64,000 nucleotides of DNA from Winogradskyella psychrotolerans RS-3. GTDB lineage: Bacteria; Bacteroidota; Bacteroidia; Flavobacteriales; Flavobacteriaceae. The first letter of the stretch is position 1. The number at the start of each line of letters is the position of its first letter. Location of the stretch: NCBI RefSeq assembly GCF_000427335.1, contig NZ_ATMR01000215.1, positions 1-64,000 of the forward strand, written 5' to 3'. Of the stretch, positions 37,983-49,800 are shown piece after piece. The position numbers and the translations under genes are program-made. The notes below the pieces were generated by a model, which had not been told where the DNA came from, ran no database searches, and was given only the letters and a program-made list of their open reading frames with translations.

Positions 37983-40653
37983 TTAAAACAACGTCACCTG
38001 CCCCTTATCATCCATCTCTAAATCGTCATCATCATCGGTAGACGAACTATCAGATTGAGGCTTGTTTTCAGCTTCAGTATCACCATCAACTTCCTTATCG
38101 ATAGTTTCCTCATCAACAACTTCTATGTCATCTGCAGGCACCTCCTCTGGAGCTTCATAAGGCAATGGATCTAGTAAATTTATTTGGTTTATTTTATCTT
38201 TAGTTAGCTGATTTCCTAAGGCAGTAATCCCTTTTACCGAAATGAATTCTTCAAGATCAACCTCCATGTTTGGTCTACGCTCTTTACCGCGCTCTTTAGT
38301 GAATTCCACATCTGCTATTGGCCTCCAATCGGTTGAAACAATCTCTAATTGAGAGTCTGGATGGTCCGAAATAAAATCTTCCTCTTTGCCTTCATGTTCT
38401 ATTATAAAACGCTTTACATAATAACGTTCTTTTTCCCCATCATAATAAATTGCAGAAATTGGTTTTTTAGGAATCCATTTTTCCATAATAATCATGTCAC
38501 TGTCAAAATGGGTAGTTAATTCTGGGATAATGGTTTTTACAATTCCGGATTGGTTAATAATAAGAAGCCTATCTTCACCTCTAAATTCACCTATCAACTC
38601 ACCTCTATCATCAACATTTAAACGTTGAACCGTATCGTCAAACCAAATTTTTCGTGGTTTTAAGGTAGACACACCTCTTTCTTTTAACTCTACGCGTTTA
38701 ATCGCATATTTAGTAACACGATTACCTTTAGACGCTCTACCTTTTATTAGAACTTCAGCAAAATCTAAATCCCACTTCAGTTTCTTAATACCACCAACTT
38801 GACGCAACATAATAGTCACAACTTCAGCTTCGCCATTAGGATTCGCAGAAAAGTACCACAACGCAGACCCTTTGTTTCCATTGGTTAAATCGTATTCACG
38901 ATCACGCGTCATACTAGTCACGGCAAATCGTTTCACATAAGAAGGACCACCTTTACCATCGCGATAAATCATGTTATAAATAGTACGCTTATCTTTTTTC
39001 TTAAAAACAGCGACATGAATAATATTCTTACCAATAAAGGTTTTAGTATCCACCTTAGTCACCATCATAATTCCATCGTTTGTAAACACAATGATATCAT
39101 CAATATCACTACAATCACAAACATATTCATCGCGTTTTAATGATGTACCAATAAAACCTTCTTCTCTGTTGACATAGAGTTTAGTATTTCTAATAATTAC
39201 CTTGGTAGCATCTACATCATCAAAGATTCTAATTTCGGTTTTACGCTCTTTCCCTTCACCATATTCTTTTTTTAATCGCTCGAAAAAAGCTATTGCATAG
39301 TCAATTAAGTTCGCTAAGTGATGTTTTACTTCAGCTATTTGATCTTCTAATGCATCAATTTTTTGCTGTGCTTTATCAATATCAAATTTCGAAATACGCT
39401 TAATTCTAATCTCAGTTAACCGCGTAATATCTTCAACAGTAATCGCACGTTTTAAATGTTTAATATGTGGTTGCAACCCTCTATCAATTGCACTAATTAC
39501 TCCATCCCAAGTTTCTTCCTCTTCAATATCGCGATAAATTCTTTTTTCAATAAAGATACGTTCAAGGGATGCAAAATGCCATTGTTCTTGAAACTCATCA
39601 AGTCGTATTTCTAATTCGCTTTTTAAAAGCTGCACTGTATTATCAGTAGAACGTCGCAACATTTCTGTAACACCAACAAAATAAGGTTTGTTATCTTCAA
39701 TAACACATCCTAACGGTGATATTGACGTTTCACAACTCGTAAATGCATAAAGCGCATCAATCGTTTTATCTGGCGACAAACCTGCAGGTAAATGAATTAA
39801 AATCTCTACTTCCGCAGCCGTGTTATCTTCAATCTTTTTAATTTTATTTCCCTTTTTCATTCGCCTTAAGAATAGAATCAATAAGCGATGATGTGGTTGT
39901 TCCGAAAGGGATTTCGGTAATCATCAATGTATTCTTATCACGTTGAGAAATTAGCGCACGCACGCGCACCTTCCCCCCTCGTAAACCATCATTATAATTG
40001 GTGAAATCTGCAATACCAGCCGTTGGGAAATCTGGTAAAATTGTAAAACGCTTGCCTTTTAAGTGTTTTACAGAAGCATCGATAAGCTCAATAAAATTGT
40101 GAGGTAAAATTTTTGTAGACAAACCAACCGCAATTCCTTCACCTCCTTGTGCCAACAACAATGGAAACATTACCGGCAAATTAACTGGCTCTTTACGCCT
40201 ACCATCATATGATGCTTGCCATTGCGTAATTTTCGGATTATAAACAACATCCATCGCAAACTTAGAAAGCCTTGCCTCAATATAACGCGATGCTGCCGCA
40301 CGATCACCTGTTAATATATTCCCCCAGTTTCCCTGCGTATCAATCAATAAGTCTTTCTGACCAATCTGAACCATTGCATCTGCAATACTTGCATCACCAT
40401 GCGGATGGTATTGCATTGTATGACCAACAATGTTCGCTACTTTATTATAACGACCATCATCTAAGTCTTTCATAGAGTGCATTATACGACGTTGTACTGG
40501 CTTAAAACCATCTTCGATTGCAGGTACAGCACGCTCTAAAATCACATAAGACGCATAGTCCAAGAACCACTCCTTATACATTCCGGTAACCTTAGTAATA
40601 GTTTCTTGGCTACCATTGTCTTCATTTAACAACTCCTCATGTTCTTCTATCAT
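37983..40653 (-). CDS. parC: DNA topoisomerase IV subunit A, frameshifted
   Basis: Pieces 39844-40653 (N-terminal 269 codons) and 37983-39881 form one protein of about 890 residues. The first has RAVPAIEDGFKPVQRRIMHSM, QYHPHGDASIADAM and the catalytic Tyr124 in AAASRYIEARL. The second continues the tower and coiled-coil region (IDALYAFTSCETSISPLGC) and the C-terminal beta-pinwheel-like part, ending in an acidic tail. The break lies in A-rich sequence at about 39835-39857 and is fixed by removing one base or adding two. Because the protein is essential, a sequence error is the likely cause. Partner of parE, with a small membrane gene between; neighbouring genes overlap by 4 bases. Confidence 0.92.
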
Positions 40654-41126
40654 CTATCCAACTTTATGCTTTTATTTTCTTTTATTATCTTACGCAGAGA
40701 TTGCCTAACATACTTTACCTTTTTATATTTCAAAAGCGTAATATTAAAGTGCTCCTTCTCTATTTTCCCATTACTATGTGATACATAAATAACCAAACTT
40801 TTATAAAAGTAATAGTTGCGAATTTTATAACCCGATAATTTTTCTCTAGGAATTTCAATCTTATTTTCTCTATAATTTAAATAATCTGTAAGTATTAATC
40901 CACTGTTTGTGATTATAACTTGCGCACCATCACTATCATACTCAAAGAATCGTGCAACAAAATGTACTACAACTACAGCAATTAATAAACCTATTAATAC
41001 GTAGAGTGAGCTTCCTTCAATTAAATTATAAGACTTAAATACCGTAGCCAGTAAAATTGCTGCGATTATTAATATAAAATAAATAGAAATTATGGTGTTT
41101 TTTATTTCTCTGTTATCTGTTCTCAT
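40650..41126 (-). CDS. Small membrane protein encoded between parE and parC
   Basis: 158 residues. Two membrane helices (residues ~12-30 and ~40-60) and then a soluble domain with regular beta-strand pattern ([35 protein letters not shown]), which looks like a PH-like membrane-associated fold of the YdbS/bPH type; that is only a pattern judgement. Its start overlaps the end of parE by 4 bases and its stop overlaps the start of parC by 4 bases, so all three are translationally coupled. No topoisomerase-related function is known to me. Confidence 0.75.
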   Translation of the reverse strand: MRTDNREIKNTIISIYFILIIAAILLATVFKSYNLIEGSSLYVLIGLLIAVVVVHFVARFFEYDSDGAQVIITNSGLILTDYLNYRENKIEIPREKLSGYKIRNYYFYKSLVIYVSHSNGKIEKEHFNITLLKYKKVKYVRQSLRKIIKENKSIKLDR

Positions 41127-42982
41127 AGTGCATCTTCAACAACATCAAGTTCAACCTTAAGATTATCAATAATAAATTCTTGACGCGTAGGTGTGTTTTT
41201 CCCCATGTAGAAAGACAGCAACTCCTCAATAGACATGTCTTTATCTAACATTACAGGATCTAAACGAATATCTTCACCAATAAAATGCACAAATTCATCT
41301 GGTGAAATCTCACCCAAACCTTTAAATCGCGTAATTTCTGGTTTTGGTTTTAATTTCTCCATAGCATGGCGTCGTTCTTCTTCAGAATAACAATAGATGG
41401 TTTCCTTTTTATTTCGAACTCTAAACAATGGGGTTTGCAAAATATACAAATGACCGTCTTTTATAACTTCTGGAAAGAATTGTAAGAAAAACGTAATTAA
41501 CAATAAGCGAATATGCATACCATCGACATCGGCATCAGTTGCAATAACCACATTGTTATAACGCAAATCTTCAAGAGATTCTTCAATATTTAACGCGGCT
41601 TGCAAAAGATTAAACTCTTCATTCTCATAAACGATCTTCTTACTTAAACCATAACAGTTTAGTGGCTTCCCTTTTAAACTAAAAACAGCTTGTGTATTTA
41701 CATCACGGGACTTGGTAATACTACCAGATGCTGAATCTCCCTCGGTTATAAATAAAGTCGATTCTAAATTCCGATCGTGTTTAATATCTCCAAAATGCAC
41801 ACGGCAATCACGTAATTTTTTATTATGAAGACTTGCTTTCTTCGCTCTGTCTTTTGCTAATTTTCTAATACCAGACAATTCCTTACGCTCGCGCTCAGCC
41901 TGAAGGATTTTGCGTTGAAGTTTCTCGGCAGAATCTGGATTTTTATGTAAAAAGTTATCTAAATATGTTTTTACAAAATCATTGATATAAGTTCTTACTG
42001 TCGGCAATTCGCCTCCCATATCTGTAGACCCTAATTTTGTTTTGGTCTGACTCTCAAAAACAGGCTCCATAACTTTAATTGCAATAGCAGTAACTACGGA
42101 CTTTCTAATATCTGAAGCCTCATAACTTTTACCGTAAAACTCTCTAATGGTTTTTACAATAGCCTCTCTATAAGCTGCTAAATGCGTTCCTCCTTGAGTC
42201 GTGTTTTGTCCGTTAACAAAAGAATGATACTCTTCGCTATATTGTGTTTTACTGTGTGTTATAGCAACTTCGATATCTTCACCCTTTATGTGAATGATTG
42301 GATATAACATATCTGATTCATTAATATTCTCAGATAATAAATCTTTTAATCCATTTTCACTATAAAACTTTTCACCATTAAAAACAATAGTTAATCCAGG
42401 GTTAAGGTACACGTAATTTTTAAGCATCTTCACGACATATTCGCTACGATACTTATAATTTTTAAATATAATTTCATCTGGAATAAAGGTTACTTTTGTT
42501 CCTTTTCTCCTAGAGGTATCATCTAAAAGGTCTTGATTAGTAAGGTTTCCTTGGTTAAATTCTGCAGATGCCGATTTATTATCTCTTGTAGATTCTACCC
42601 TAAAATAAGATGACAGCGCATTAACCGCTTTAGTACCTACACCATTTAAACCTACGGATTTTTTGAAGGCTTTAGAATCATACTTCCCACCAGTATTCAT
42701 CTTAGACACAACATCTACCACTTTCCCCAATGGAATACCACGACCATAATCACGGACTATAACGCGTTCACCTTGAATAGAAATTTCAATCGTCTTACCT
42801 GCTCCCATCACATATTCATCAATGGAATTATCTAATACTTCTTTTAAAAGTATATAAATACCATCATCTGGAGAGGAACCATCACCCAATTTACCGATAT
42901 ACATACCTGGTCGCATTCGGATGTGTTCTTTCCAATCGAGTGAGCGTATGTTATCTTCAGTATAACTAGTCTGTTCTGACAT
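41123..42982 (-). CDS. parE: DNA topoisomerase IV subunit B
   Basis: 619 residues, complete. GHKL ATPase motifs: [27 protein letters not shown] and [21 protein letters not shown] motifs [12 protein letters not shown] and [22 protein letters not shown] and the C-terminal [13 protein letters not shown] and RQEFI. Role: ATP-driven half of topoisomerase IV, which decatenates daughter chromosomes. Followed by the small membrane gene and parC in an overlapping operon. The N-terminus [20 protein letters not shown] is normal for Flavobacteriaceae. Confidence 0.96.
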   Translation of the reverse strand: MSEQTSYTEDNIRSLDWKEHIRMRPGMYIGKLGDGSSPDDGIYILLKEVLDNSIDEYVMGAGKTIEISIQGERVIVRDYGRGIPLGKVVDVVSKMNTGGKYDSKAFKKSVGLNGVGTKAVNALSSYFRVESTRDNKSASAEFNQGNLTNQDLLDDTSRRKGTKVTFIPDEIIFKNYKYRSEYVVKMLKNYVYLNPGLTIVFNGEKFYSENGLKDLLSENINESDMLYPIIHIKGEDIEVAITHSKTQYSEEYHSFVNGQNTTQGGTHLAAYREAIVKTIREFYGKSYEASDIRKSVVTAIAIKVMEPVFESQTKTKLGSTDMGGELPTVRTYINDFVKTYLDNFLHKNPDSAEKLQRKILQAERERKELSGIRKLAKDRAKKASLHNKKLRDCRVHFGDIKHDRNLESTLFITEGDSASGSITKSRDVNTQAVFSLKGKPLNCYGLSKKIVYENEEFNLLQAALNIEESLEDLRYNNVVIATDADVDGMHIRLLLITFFLQFFPEVIKDGHLYILQTPLFRVRNKKETIYCYSEEERRHAMEKLKPKPEITRFKGLGEISPDEFVHFIGEDIRLDPVMLDKDMSIEELLSFYMGKNTPTRQEFIIDNLKVELDVVEDAL

Positions 42983-43180
42983 AAATTTAGGTGAATATTT
43001 AGATGAAAGGCTAATATAAGATTATACCTTAAAACATGAAATAAGGAGGCGGTAAAGTAATTAACAAAACTGTATTAATATGTTGAGAACATTGGAGTTT
43101 TTCAAAATCGACACCCAAAATAGCTGCATTTAGTATTTTAACCGTTTTTCTCTCTTCCTTTTTTATACAAAAACGCTCGA

Positions 43181-44592
43181 TTATTCTTTTTTATACAAAG
43201 ACATAAAAACACCTAACTGAGAATAACTTTTAACCAATTTCCAGTTATTCATAATTTCATTTAGCTCTTCGTCTTTAGTCTGATTATCAATATTAGAAAG
43301 CAATATGAATTGATTTGTTTCTATATTAAAATCAGCATAACGATCTGCTTCTTCCAAATTTTTAAATTCTGAAAAATCGCGTTCGTTAAACCGAATTCTT
43401 GTACCAATTTCTGTAGGCTTAACCCCTGAAGAATCTAAATAACTCTCCATTTGCGATTCAACCGTGTAACTATTTAAATACGCTAAAGAACTATCCCAAG
43501 ATTGCGATATTGTTGGAGGATAAATCCAGAAATGACCTGAAATAAACATTAAAACAATAGCAGAATATATTATCGGTTTCTTAGCTAACTTATAATGTGT
43601 TATTAAGTTGATGAGCAATAGGATTGCCAGTAAATAACAAATCATAAAATACCGATCACCAATCGGATTAGAAAATGGTACCATACCTATAAAAAAGACA
43701 AATGCAAACACAAAAAAGGCGATGGCTATTCTATCTATTTTAATATTTCTATTCGTTTTGTCTTTTATATATTTCACTAATAACGGCAACAAAAATAGCG
43801 CAATTATAAAGCGCCCGTATTCCAGAAAGCTTTTAACATACACAATACTATTTATTAGTATTTGTTTTACCCCAACCGATTGCCTTTGCACATTATAGTT
43901 TTCTTTCTGAGTGATTAAAAACCAACCTAATTTTTCATATTGAAAATAACAAAACACAGCAAAACTTAAAAGAGCAGCTACATAAGCTAAATAGATAGGC
44001 TTCTTGTTTTCTATCAATTTTAAGCGCGAATAAATAATATGAATTAACACTATAGATATCACAATATAAATTCCTCTAAGATTGGTAAATAGCAATCCTG
44101 TTAACGCTAAATAAAAGAGCACTGATTTAGATTTGATAAGCGCATTTAAACTAAGTAACGTAAAAAACAACAATAGCATATCATTATTTAAATTAGTAGT
44201 TTGAGCTATAAACGTAGGCTCTAAACACACCAACAAAACTGCAAATACAGATACTGTTTTCAAAAAATGAGTTTTGCAAAACAACACTAGTTGCCAAACC
44301 ACGCCAATATTAACAATCAGCAATAATAATCTTGAAGACCAAAGCGCTTTCTGAAAAATCGTCCAGAAAACAGCCAATAAAGCAATCCACAAAGGCGGAT
44401 GGCCAGAGTTACGATCTGTTGGCACAATAAACTCTGTAAGACCATTAGCATAAATCCAACTCGCACGAGACGATTTACTGATACCATCCCAAAAAAAAGG
44501 TGTCTGTTTTAGTAGCAGAAATTCCGCGACTAACACACACACCAAAAAAATAAAATCTGTTTAAAGCTTATCTTTTTTATATAATTTATCAT
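43181..44592 (-). CDS. Multi-spanning GT39/ArnT-like membrane glycosyltransferase, frameshifted at the N-terminus
   Basis: The clean frame is 43181-44545, starting on an unlikely TTG. If one base is added to the seven-A run at 44544-44550, the frame extends to an ATG at 44592, giving MINYIKKISFKQILFFLVCV, a proper first membrane helix, and about 470 residues. The protein has about ten helices. TPFFWDGISKSSRASWIYANG (residues ~33-53) and NSGHPPLWIALLAVFW resemble the first periplasmic loop of GT-C enzymes, and FSNPIGDRYFMICYLL lies near the last helices. Such proteins move a sugar from a polyprenyl-phosphate donor to a lipid or protein acceptor. Acceptor unknown; the family call is by motif pattern only. 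Confidence 0.7.
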
Positions 44593-44601
44593 TTATGCAA
44601 G

Positions 44602-45696
44602 TTACACATTAAACAAGAAATGCATCACATCGCCATCCTTAACGATATAGTTCTTTCCTTCTACTCGCATTTTACCAGCTTCTTTTACTTTAGCTTCACT
44701 ACCAAATTCTACAAAATCGTTGTAAGCAATAACTTCTGCTCTAATAAATCCTTTTTCGAAATCGGTATGAATAACTCCTGCCGCTTGTGGTCCTGTTGCA
44801 CCAATATTTACAGTCCAAGCTCTTACTTCTTTTACACCTGCAGTAAAATACGTTTGCTGCTTTAATAATTTATAAGCTGAACGAATTAATTTAGCAGAAC
44901 CTGGCTCTTCTAATCCAATATCAGCCAAGAACATTTGGCGTTCTTCGTAATCATCTAATTCGTTAATATCCGCTTCTGTACCAACAGCCAACACTAAAAC
45001 TTCTGCGTTTTCGTCTTTAACAGCTTCTTTTACTTTATCTACATAAGCATTTCCTGTATTTGCAGCAGTTTCATCAACGTTACAAACATACATCACAGGT
45101 TTATCTGTAATAAATTGAGAAGGCACTACGTAATCTTCGTAATCTTCTTCAGAAAACTCTAAAGCTCTAATTGAAATACCAGCTTCTAAGTTTTCCTTTA
45201 TTTTTAAAAGTACCGCTTCTTCTTTCTGCGCCTCTTTATTACCCGTTTTGGCAGCACGCTTTACTTTTTCTAACTTCTTATCGGCAGTTTCCAAATCTTT
45301 AAGCTGCAATTCCATATCAATAGTTTCCTTATCTCTAATAGGATCTACAGAACCATCAACATGAATAATATTTGGATCATCAAAACAACGTAATACATGT
45401 AAAATGGCATCCGTTTCTCTAATATTAGCTAAGAACTGATTCCCTAAGCCTTCACCTTTAGATGCTCCTTTTACTAAACCTGCAATATCAACAATCTCTA
45501 CAGTTGCTGGTAATACGCGTTCTGGATTAACGAGTTCTTCTAATTTTTGCAATCTTGGATCTGGCACATTTACCACACCAATATTTGGTTCTATTGTGCA
45601 AAACGGAAAGTTAGCACTTTGCGCTTTAGCATTAGATAAACAGTTAAATAAGGTTGACTTTCCTACGTTTGGTAATCCTACTATTCCAGCTTTCAT
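44602..45696 (-). CDS. ychF: Redox-regulated ATPase/GTPase YchF (OLA1 family)
   Basis: 364 residues, complete. P-loop [12 protein letters not shown] at the N-terminus, then [33 protein letters not shown], a coiled-coil insertion (residues ~130-200) with many Lys/Glu, and the TGS domain ending [21 protein letters not shown]. Binds the 70S ribosome and prefers ATP to GTP in characterised members; takes part in the stress response. The ATG at 45696 is preceded by a 7-base-pair hairpin (45716-45735) and by a minus-strand -7 box at 45752-45759. Confidence 0.96.
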   Translation of the reverse strand: MKAGIVGLPNVGKSTLFNCLSNAKAQSANFPFCTIEPNIGVVNVPDPRLQKLEELVNPERVLPATVEIVDIAGLVKGASKGEGLGNQFLANIRETDAILHVLRCFDDPNIIHVDGSVDPIRDKETIDMELQLKDLETADKKLEKVKRAAKTGNKEAQKEEAVLLKIKENLEAGISIRALEFSEEDYEDYVVPSQFITDKPVMYVCNVDETAANTGNAYVDKVKEAVKDENAEVLVLAVGTEADINELDDYEERQMFLADIGLEEPGSAKLIRSAYKLLKQQTYFTAGVKEVRAWTVNIGATGPQAAGVIHTDFEKGFIRAEVIAYNDFVEFGSEAKVKEAGKMRVEGKNYIVKDGDVMHFLFNV

Positions 45697-45751
45697 CGAA
45701 TAAATTTAATTAGTCATTTCCGCTACAACGGAAATCTCTTTTTTGCGACTG

Positions 45752-45759
45752 CAAATGTA
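45752..45759 (-). promoter_or_regulatory. -7 box of ychF
   Basis: TACATTTG on the minus strand, giving a leader of about 49 bases. Within the leader, ATTTCCG (45716-45722) and CGGAAAT (45729-45735) form a small hairpin. No clear -33 element. Confidence 0.4.
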
Positions 45760-45841
45760 AGTTATTTGTGTAATACTTGGATTATAATTTTTTGAAATGA
45801 TTGCTCTTAGAATTTAGAGCTTAGCGATTCAGGTATGACGA

Positions 45842-45902
45842 GAATCCTTTTCAATGATTTGTATCCACTCAAACACGAAGTCAACTATTAAAAAAAGGAT
45901 TC
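45842..45902. repeat. 10-base inverted repeat in the gap upstream of ychF
   Basis: GAATCCTTTT (45842-45851) and AAAAGGATTC (45893-45902) are perfect inverted copies 41 bases apart. The surrounding gap (45697-45992) holds no coding frame. Possible terminator region or remnant of a dispersed repeat. Confidence 0.35.
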
Positions 45903-45992
45903 AGAACACATTGAACCCTGTGTTTTGAAAATAAAAAATTGACATTATAATTTTGTATCTAGTAGTAAATAAACTCCTAGTTTTTACATAAT

Positions 45993-46289
45993 CTAAGCCT
46001 GTGTTACATTTTTAAAAGTCGGGGAACTTTCAGAAATACTCCCAATACCTTTTTTATTCACCTTAAAAACAACATCCTTTTCAGTAGTAAACAATAGAAC
46101 AGATAAAAAAGAGCTTTTTAAATGTGATTTCACAACATCTAATGACTCAACTAGAGTAAGCTCCTCCTCAATATCTTCTGTTTCCCTGAGCCTATACCGA
46201 TATTTAAGCAAAACCATAAATTCATCATCCGAATAAATTGGCCTTATAAAAATATTTTTTAACTCAGGCTTACCAATGGTTTTTGCCAT
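45993..46289 (-). CDS. 98-residue protein of unknown function
   Basis: The frame is open from a TTG at 46340, but the ATG at 46289 (MAKTIGKPELKNIFIRP) is preferred because a minus-strand -7 box TACTTTTG sits at 46301-46308, inside the longer form. The product is soluble, with a patterned middle (MVLLKYRYRLRETEDIEEEL) and FLSVLLFTTEKDVVFKVN. No motif that I recognise. It follows, in the same direction, another small unknown gene at 46419. Confidence 0.5.
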   Translation of the reverse strand: MAKTIGKPELKNIFIRPIYSDDEFMVLLKYRYRLRETEDIEEELTLVESLDVVKSHLKSSFLSVLLFTTEKDVVFKVNKKGIGSISESSPTFKNVTQA

Positions 46290-46300
46290 CGTTAATTTAG

Positions 46301-46308
46301 CAAAAGTA
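46301..46308 (-). promoter_or_regulatory. -7 box of the 98-residue unknown gene
   Basis: TACTTTTG on the minus strand, an exact TAnnTTTG, 11 bases from the ATG at 46289. Confidence 0.35.
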
Positions 46309-46418
46309 CCTTTGCTAATACTTTTTTTACTTGTTCCCAAAAAACAATAAAATCTTCTTGGTATGTCATAAACTCAAAATATAAAATAAAATCAATTGTG
46401 CATTTACTTCTTAGACTG

Positions 46419-46745
46419 TTACTCGCGCTCTAATAATTTTTTAGAAACTTTATAAGTCGCAGAATAAACTAATCCCTCTTGACGCTTTTTAAGATCTGAA
46501 AACGCTTTGGTATACCATTTTGGGTCCGTTGCTTTCTTTTTATAATCGTCATGACTAGAAACATCAAACACCTCACCTTCTAACAAAGGCTCAATCTTGT
46601 AGATACTAAGACCAAAATGTTCTGCCTTCTTAAGAACCGTTGCAAAATCAGATTCAGAAAAATAATGAATAGACTCATCAGAGCTATCGTTTATATTTTT
46701 CAAATCAATAAATATATTTTTTTCTAAAAATTCAGTTTGTTTCAT
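46419..46745 (-). CDS. 108-residue protein of unknown function
   Basis: Starts at an ATG and ends KKLLERE. Soluble, charged, mixed alpha/beta pattern: FIDLKNINDSSDESIHYF, FATVLKKAEHFGLSIYKIEP, and a basic C-terminal part with DPKWYTKAFSDLKKRQ. No signal peptide, no membrane helix and no known domain visible. Base composition and codon use match the neighbours, so it is probably a real gene. It lies between the histidine kinase and the smaller unknown gene, all on the minus strand. Confidence 0.6.
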   Translation of the reverse strand: MKQTEFLEKNIFIDLKNINDSSDESIHYFSESDFATVLKKAEHFGLSIYKIEPLLEGEVFDVSSHDDYKKKATDPKWYTKAFSDLKKRQEGLVYSATYKVSKKLLERE

Positions 46746-46827
46746 AGTAATTGGTCATTATATTAAATAACTCGGTTTAATTAGTGACACCAAGTAAAGT
46801 GCGAAGTTAATTTTTCCTTTCTACAAT

Positions 46828-49800
46828 TTATGCTTCAGGAAGATAAATATCAAAAATAGCTCCATTATTAAACTCACTTCTCGCTGTAATAAACCCATCA
46901 TGGTTTTCTATGATTCGTTTTACAATAGCCAAACCAATACCTGTACCAGAATAATCTTCTTTACTGTGCAGACGCTGAAATACTTCAAATATTTTTTCGT
47001 GGTATTGTTGCTCAAAACCAATACCATTATCAGAAAAACGAATATGGCAGTATGTACGATCATTTTTTAAAGAAGGAACACCTGTTTTATTCCCTTTTAA
47101 TATTTCGCAACTAATTTTAATGATAATTGCTGTCCCTTCTTTTGAAAATTTAATGGAATTGCTAACTAAATTTAAGATTACTTGCTGAAATTGTACAGGA
47201 ATAATGCGAACATCACAAATATCTTCAAGTTCGAAAGCCACTTTTTTCTCTTCTAATTCTTCACTTAAGGTTTCTTTAGTATCATCAATAATGTCTTGAA
47301 GGTTATAAATTTCGAATGTACTTTCTTGAGCATTGGTTCTAGAATACGCAATTAAATCTTGAATTAAATTTTGCATTCGATATGCAGAGGTCTGCATTCT
47401 TGAAAAATAATTCTTAGCACTATCTGATAATCTATCTAACTCCTTTTCTTTTATTCGCGAAGCAAAGGTTTGTATTTTCCGCAAAGGCTCTTGCAAATCG
47501 TGACTAGAGATATACACAAATGATTGTAACTCTTTATTCATTTTTTCGAGATCTAAATTCTTCTTTTCTAACTCGTTGGTTCTTCGTTGCACCATACTTT
47601 CGAGTTTAGCTGTAAATACTTTTTGCTCTTGAATATCCGTACTACTACCTACCCACATCTTAATAACACCATTTGCATCTTTTTGCGGTATGGCACGGCT
47701 CAACTGCCAACGGTAGTCTCCATTATGTTTACGGAATCGATGTTCTAACAAGAAATCTTTACCAGAATTAATAGCTTCTGTCCAAACTTTAATGTTTTCT
47801 TCCCTATCGTCTGGATGTACAATTTGTAGCCATCCTTCTTTCATAATTTCGTCTAATGTTAACCCAGAAAAATCATAAACCGATTGGTTAAAATAATTAA
47901 GATTACCCTCCGGATCTGACGTCCAAATGAATTGCGGCATAGAATCAGCTAGTAGTCTAAATTTTTCTTCTCGATCCAATAATTGCTGATGAAAATTCCG
48001 CTCTTCTGTAATATCTCTTACGGTGCCCAGCATACGTTCTGGCTGATTATGCTCGTCGTAAAACACTTTCCCTTTTACATCTTTCCAATGCAAGGTTTGA
48101 TCTTCCCATATAATTCTTATCTGATAATGTAAGACACCCGTTTTATATGCTTTTTCAAAGGCATCAACTCTAAGATGAACATCTTCAGGATGTACCTGAG
48201 AAATCAATTTTTCTTGTGTTAAATCATTATTGCTAGAAAAGCCTAAAATATTATAGCAACGGTCTGAGGCCAACATGTATTCGGTTTTTAGGTCTAAATC
48301 CCATATACCAAGTTCGCTTGCTTCTATAATAAGCTTTAACTTCTCTTCATTTTCCTCTATAATATGTTTTGCCTCTACTGTTGCTGTAACTTCCGAAGCG
48401 ACAACCATAATACCTGTAATAGTATTGTTTTCCTTTAATGGATGATAAACAAAATTGAAGTAGCGAACCTCCGTTTTACCATTACGGTTTAAATAGACAG
48501 GGAATTCGTAACCATAAAAGGCATTTCCTGTTTTATAAATATCTTCAATTACTGGAGCTATAATTTCTTTAACTTCGGGTAGGCTTTCAAAAAGTGGCTT
48601 TCCAACAAATTGCTTCTCTGTTCTATCGACAATGTTCAAATAATTTTTATTTGCCATTTCAATAATGTTCTCAGCACCTCTAAAAATAACAATACCAAGT
48701 GGTGCTTGCATTACAGAATCTCTAAATCGCTTTTCACTTTCTTCTACTTTCTGTTTAGCTTCATGCAACTCGGTAACTTCGGCTGCGGTATTCATTACTG
48801 CATAGACATTACCCTCAACATCTAGCAATGGAGTAAAGCTATAATTATAGTAAAAGGGTTTTAATTCTTCATTTTGTATAATTTCAACTTTTTGGTTTTT
48901 CGCGTGAAAAGCAATTCCCGTACGTAACACCTTGCGTATTTGACTAAATATTTGTTGGTTGTCAAATTCTGGTAATATCTCTGTGTATAATTTACCGATA
49001 ACATCGTGTCCTTTTCCCCAAGCATCCATAATGGATTGATTAGCAAGTGAAATCCGCATCTCTTCACCAACAAAAACTCCAATTGGAAAAGGTGCACTTT
49101 CTACTAAAGCGCGTATACTCTGTTCACTTTTTTCCACCTTTTTTCTTGCTTCTACTTGGGGTGTAATATCATTTCCGATGGTCATAATACCATTGATTTT
49201 CCCTTGAGTATCATATAGCGCTTCATAAGAAAAATCAACATACATCGTTTCTAAAGTTCCATTTCTTAAAAGCTCAATAGCACGTTCTGGTGTAGAAAAA
49301 CTAATACCTGTATTTAAAACACCGTCCATTAATTCTTTAATCCCTTGTGTTTTGAGTTCTGGCATGGCTTCAAAAATGGGATAATTAAGCATCTCATCTT
49401 CTGTTCTTCCCCATAATTCCAAAGCATACTTATTGGCAATTTCCACTTTGTAATCGGCTCCCTTTAAAATTGCAATAGCTATAGGAGCCTGAAGAATCAT
49501 TAATCTTAGACTGCGTTCACTTTCTTCTATTTTCTTCCTTGCCAACACACGGTTGGTGACATCCTCTACAGTTCCTGTTAATCGATACGCAATTTTTTCT
49601 TCATTAAACCAAGCTTTACCTTTGGCATGTACTATGGTTTCTTTTTTGGTGAGTTCGTTTATAATGGTGTATTCTGCATCGTAGTGTCCACCTGATGCGT
49701 AATTCAAAACATCCAAAATGGCATTAGACACACGATCTTTATCCTTTTTTGAAATAACATTTAAAGCCTCCGAAAGTTCAATTTGTTCTTTTTGAGCCAA

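Noticed and set aside
43181-44545. TTG start at 44545 for the membrane glycosyltransferase
   Set aside because: An ATG at 44592 with a good first membrane helix is reached by one added base in a seven-base run.
48861-49097. Minus-strand frames inside the kinase gene (also 49977-50213)
   Set aside because: Shadow frames of the histidine kinase with no domain features.
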